Assembly (NCBI GenBank): GCA_015277795.1
Contig: CP063848.1
Location: forward strand, 2,542,001 to 2,606,000
Direction of reading: 5' to 3'
DNA from: Massilia sp. UMI-21
Lineage (GTDB): Bacteria; Pseudomonadota; Gammaproteobacteria; Burkholderiales; Burkholderiaceae_D
DNA: 64,000 bases
The first letter of the stretch is position 1, and each line of letters opens with the position of its first letter. A model generated the notes under the pieces. It saw only the letters and a program-made list of their open reading frames with translations. It was not told the origin of the DNA and searched no databases. Both the position numbers and the translations under genes were made by a program. This document shows positions 61,402-64,000 of the stretch, piece after piece.

Positions 61402-61845
61402 TCAACGCGGTCCCAGCTGCGATTCGACCCAGGCCACCAGGCGGCCCGCATCCATGGCGCCGGCCTGGCGTGCAATCTCCCGACCGCCGCGGAACAGGGC
61501 CAGGGTCGGAATGCTGCGGATGCTGAATTGCGCCGCCAGGTCCTGGCTGCGTTCGGTGTCGACCTTGAGCAGGCGCACCGCCGGCTCGAGCCGCTGCGCC
61601 GCCTGCGCGAAGTGGGGCGCCATCATCTTGCAGGGGCCGCACCACTCGGCCCAGAAATCGACCAGCACCGGGATGTCGTTGCGCGCCACGTGCTTGCTGA
61701 AACGCGCGCTGTCGACCTCCAGCGGGCGGCCGGCGAACAGGGCCTGCGAACATTTGCCGCATACCGGCGCGTCGCGCAGGCGCGCCTGGTCGAGCCGGTT
61801 GACGGCATCGCAGTGCGGGCAGACGACGTGGATCGGGTCGCTCAT
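61402..61845 (-). CDS. trxC: Thioredoxin 2 (TrxC)
   Basis: Protein of 147 aa. An N-terminal zinc finger (CPHC at about 9-12, CGKC about 29-32) precedes a thioredoxin fold with the active site WCGPC. This zinc-containing form reduces disulfides in the cytoplasm and responds to oxidative stress. ATG at 61845 (MSDPIHVVCPHCD) has GGAGGAG upstream; an in-frame ATG five codons earlier is less likely. Confidence 0.93.
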   Translation of the reverse strand: MSDPIHVVCPHCDAVNRLDQARLRDAPVCGKCSQALFAGRPLEVDSARFSKHVARNDIPVLVDFWAEWCGPCKMMAPHFAQAAQRLEPAVRLLKVDTERSQDLAAQFSIRSIPTLALFRGGREIARQAGAMDAGRLVAWVESQLGPR

Positions 61846-61985
61846 CGGGTTCTCCTCCATTCAACGGGTACCCGTCCATTGTAAGCCGATCAGCGCCGAC
61901 CCGCAGGCGCGGCCCAGTGCTGCGCCGCCGCCGGCGGGCATTCCGTAGAATCAAGATATTGTACTTTTCGCCAGACCGATGACCG

Positions 61986-62798
61986 ATGAGCGATGATGCT
62001 AGCAATCACCCCGGCAATCTCCCCGGCGCACCCGGCCGCCTGCTGGTCGGGTGCGCGGGCTGGAGCCTGCCGAAGGCCGAGGCCGCGCACTTTCCCGTCG
62101 CCGGCAGCCACCTGGAGCGCTACGCCGCCGTGTTCCCCGCGGTGGAAATCAACTCGTCCTTCTACCGTCCGCACCGGGCGGCAACCTATGCCAAGTGGGC
62201 GGCCTGCGTGCCCGCCGATTTCCGTTTCTCGGTGAAGCTGCCGCGCGCCATCACGCACGATGCGCGCATGGAGAACGTGGAAGGGCACTTGCTGCAGTTT
62301 GCCGCCGAGGCCGGCGAGCTGGGCACGAAGCTGGGCTGCGTGCTGGTGCAGCTGCCGCCGAAGTTCGGTTTCGTCGATGCGTCGGCGCGGGCCTTGTTCG
62401 GCCGCCTGCATGACGTGTTCGGCTGCGCGCTGGCCTTCGAGGCGCGCCATCCGAGCTGGTTCTCGGAGGCCGCCACCGCGCTGTTGACGGAAAGCCGGGT
62501 CGCGCGCGTGATCGCCGACCCGGCCGCCGGCCAGCCGGGCCCGCACGTGCCGACCAGCTTGGAGACGGTCTACGTGCGCTTGCACGGCGCGCCACGCATC
62601 TACTACTCGCCTTACTCGCCGGAGTACGTCGAATCGGTGCGCCGGGTACTGGCGCAGTCCACCGCAGCCGGGCGCGACTGCTGGTGCATCTTCGACAATA
62701 CGGCCGCGTTCGAGGCGGTGCCGAACGCGCTGCAGCTGCTGCACGGTCCTGGCGCGCGCGCGCTCGACGAAGCTGCGATACTGGCGCCACCATGGTGA
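61986..62798 (+). CDS. DUF72 (YecE-like) protein
   Basis: Protein of 270 aa of the DUF72 family, a TIM-barrel-like fold. Motifs: LLVGCAGWSLP near residue 20, NSSFYRPHRAATYAKWAACV, FRFSVKLPRAITHD, LVQLPPKFGFVDA, and VYVRLHGAPRIYYSPYSPEY, ending in DCWCIFDNTA. The role in metabolism is unknown. The last 7 bases overlap the next gene. Start at 61986 has no strong RBS (GATGACCG). Confidence 0.88.
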   Translation: MSDDASNHPGNLPGAPGRLLVGCAGWSLPKAEAAHFPVAGSHLERYAAVFPAVEINSSFYRPHRAATYAKWAACVPADFRFSVKLPRAITHDARMENVEGHLLQFAAEAGELGTKLGCVLVQLPPKFGFVDASARALFGRLHDVFGCALAFEARHPSWFSEAATALLTESRVARVIADPAAGQPGPHVPTSLETVYVRLHGAPRIYYSPYSPEYVESVRRVLAQSTAAGRDCWCIFDNTAAFEAVPNALQLLHGPGARALDEAAILAPPW

Positions 62799-63574
62799 CG
62801 GCCAGCTTCCGCTTCTACGACGGCTTGGGCGAGTTCCTGCCGCGCGCCCGGCGCGGCCGCGAGTTCAGCATGTCCTGCGCGCGCGCAGCGAGCGTCAAGC
62901 ACATGATCGAGGCGCTGGGCGTGCCCCACACCGAGGTCGAGCTGGTGCTGGTGAACGGCGCCTCGAGCGGCTTCGAACATCTGCTGCGCGAGAACGACCG
63001 GGTCGCGGTCTATCCGGCCTTCGGCCTGCTCGACGTCCGCCCGCTGCAGCGCCTGCGCGCGTGGCCGCCGGGACCTGCCCGGTTTGTCGCCGACGCCCAC
63101 CTGGGCGGGCTGGCGCGGCTGCTGCGCATGGCCGGCTACGACACGCTGTACGCCAACCATTACCACGACGACGAGATCGCCCGCATCGCGCAACAGGAAG
63201 GGCGGGTGCTGCTCACCCGCGACCGCGAGCTGCTCAAGCGCCGGACCGTCGAGCTGGGCTGCTACCTGCATGCCATCGACCCTGCCGAGCAACTGCGCGA
63301 GCTGTTCGCGCGCCTGCGCCTGGGCGCGGCGATGCGGCCGTTCACACTGTGCCTGCACTGCAACCTGCCGCTGCGTCCGGTTGCGAAAGCCGAGGTGCTG
63401 GCGCGCCTGCCGCCGCGCGTGGCCGCCACCCACACCGCATTCACCACCTGCGACGCCTGCGGCCGGGTGTACTGGAAGGGCTCGCACCATGCGCGCATGT
63501 GCGCCATGCTGGAGGGCGTGGCGGCTGCGCCGGCTGATGTAGAATTGCCGCCGACCCCTGACTCCCTGGCGTGA
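62792..63574 (+). CDS. Mut7-C ribonuclease with N-terminal ubiquitin-like domain
   Basis: Protein of 260 aa. Residues 1-85 form a ThiS/ubiquitin-like Mut7-C_ub domain (MVTASFRFYDGLGEFLPRAR ... ENDRVAVYPAFG). The Mut7-C PIN-like core follows: FVADAHLGGLARLLRMAGYD (with the acidic Asp/His), DDEIARIAQQEGRVLLTRDR (Asp) and a C-terminal zinc ribbon with CLHCN and CDACGRVYWKGSHH. Such proteins are predicted RNases; the substrate is unknown. It overlaps the DUF72 gene by seven bases. Confidence 0.88.
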   Translation: MVTASFRFYDGLGEFLPRARRGREFSMSCARAASVKHMIEALGVPHTEVELVLVNGASSGFEHLLRENDRVAVYPAFGLLDVRPLQRLRAWPPGPARFVADAHLGGLARLLRMAGYDTLYANHYHDDEIARIAQQEGRVLLTRDRELLKRRTVELGCYLHAIDPAEQLRELFARLRLGAAMRPFTLCLHCNLPLRPVAKAEVLARLPPRVAATHTAFTTCDACGRVYWKGSHHARMCAMLEGVAAAPADVELPPTPDSLA

Positions 63575-63578
63575 CAGC

Positions 63579-63995
63579 GTGAGCGAACCCCTTTCGCCGT
63601 TTCCTTTTCCGATTCGCACCGAGTGCCCCCCGGGCGCCTGCGTGTGCGAGCGCGAGCGTGTCATGGCCGACCCGCAGGCCGACCACCGGCCGCTCGCGCT
63701 GACCCGCCAGCAGGAGCAGAAGCTGGTCGAGCGCATCGCGCGCATCGACAGCTACGAAGACCTGCGGCACGTGCAGGCGCTGATCCGCAAGAACCTGGGC
63801 ACCGAACTACGCGTCGAGCCGGGCCCGAACGAGGTGCGCACGGTGCGCGGCATCATCGTGGTGCTGGAAGAGAAACCGGGCCTGTGCAAGAAGGCGCGCC
63901 AGTCGGTGCCGGCCGCGCTGCGCCGCCGCCTGGGCGAGCGGCCCGAGATTGCCTATGCGCTGCTGGACGCGCACGACCTGTTCGGTTCGCGCTAG
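63579..63995 (+). CDS. Conserved hypothetical protein with CPPGACxC motif
   Basis: Protein of 138 aa from a GTG at 63579, four bases after the Mut7-C stop. The N-terminal segment TECPPGACVCERERV carries a Cys cluster. A helical part follows (LTRQQEQKLVERIARIDSYE) and a beta-rich C-terminal part (VRTVRGIIVVLEEKPGLCKK). Homologous proteins with a CPPGAC-x-C start occur in proteobacteria next to DUF72/Mut7-C-type genes, without known role. Stop TAG at 63993-63995. Confidence 0.7.
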   Translation: MSEPLSPFPFPIRTECPPGACVCERERVMADPQADHRPLALTRQQEQKLVERIARIDSYEDLRHVQALIRKNLGTELRVEPGPNEVRTVRGIIVVLEEKPGLCKKARQSVPAALRRRLGERPEIAYALLDAHDLFGSR

Positions 63996-64000
63996 ACGGC

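Overview
The window is a high-GC betaproteobacterial chromosome segment, most likely from an Oxalobacteraceae member of the Massilia type. Evidence for this is a class I PHA synthase with PhaR, a PEP-CTERM protein, a complete MSHA-type pilus cluster, and the general flavour of the housekeeping genes (RimO, BamD, RluD, PgeF, TrxC, Prc). No database search was possible, so the taxonomy is inference.

Bases 1 to about 17,100 are the right part of a lambdoid-type prophage. A leftward operon runs from a YdaS-like Cro analogue (6498) through a YdaT-like regulator, an RMF-like small protein, a replication initiator and a DnaC-like helicase loader. It continues to a C5 DNA methyltransferase, NinG, an adenine-type DNA methyltransferase and possibly the start of a tRNA at the window edge. 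The CI-like S24 repressor (6605-7285) is transcribed rightward with three small genes and an intrinsic terminator (8468-8489). A second early operon starts at a promoter near 8585-8613 and runs rightward through a Sak4/AAA-type recombination ATPase, NinB, several mosaic phage accessory genes, a DUF3850 protein, an HNH nuclease and an excisionase-like gene. Matching 19-bp palindromes sit on both early promoters, as at lambda OR and OL. No integrase is visible: the excisionase-like gene abuts a convergent GIY-YIG gene.

From 17.2 to 33.1 kb the genes are host-like. In order they are a lipoprotein, an orphan ParB-like protein, a penicillin-acylase/AHL-acylase family enzyme, a maltose-type O-acetyltransferase, thymidine kinase, a membrane protein with an HELAH motif, the tail-specific protease Prc and a PEP-CTERM protein. 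An acyl-CoA block follows: a paired large/small acyl-CoA dehydrogenase with two MaoC hydratases on the plus strand, and a convergent acyl-CoA dehydrogenase, phosphotransferase and histidine phosphatase on the minus strand.

From 33.2 to 49.7 kb lies a contiguous MSHA-type pilus cluster in the order E-G-F-A-C-D-O-P-Q, then I-(PilN-like)-J-K-L-M-N. This is a cyclic permutation of the Vibrio order, with a separate promoter before mshI. It encodes the assembly ATPase, platform protein, pilins, a large MshQ-like surface protein and the secretin complex.

The last 14 kb hold an aminotransferase, a PIN-domain protein, YaaA, BamD, RluD, PgeF and a small membrane protein. They are followed by phaC and phaR, with an intrinsic terminator in the phaR leader, then RimO, a cystathionine beta-lyase, a DUF4870-like membrane protein, TrxC, a DUF72 protein, a Mut7-C protein and a conserved hypothetical protein.
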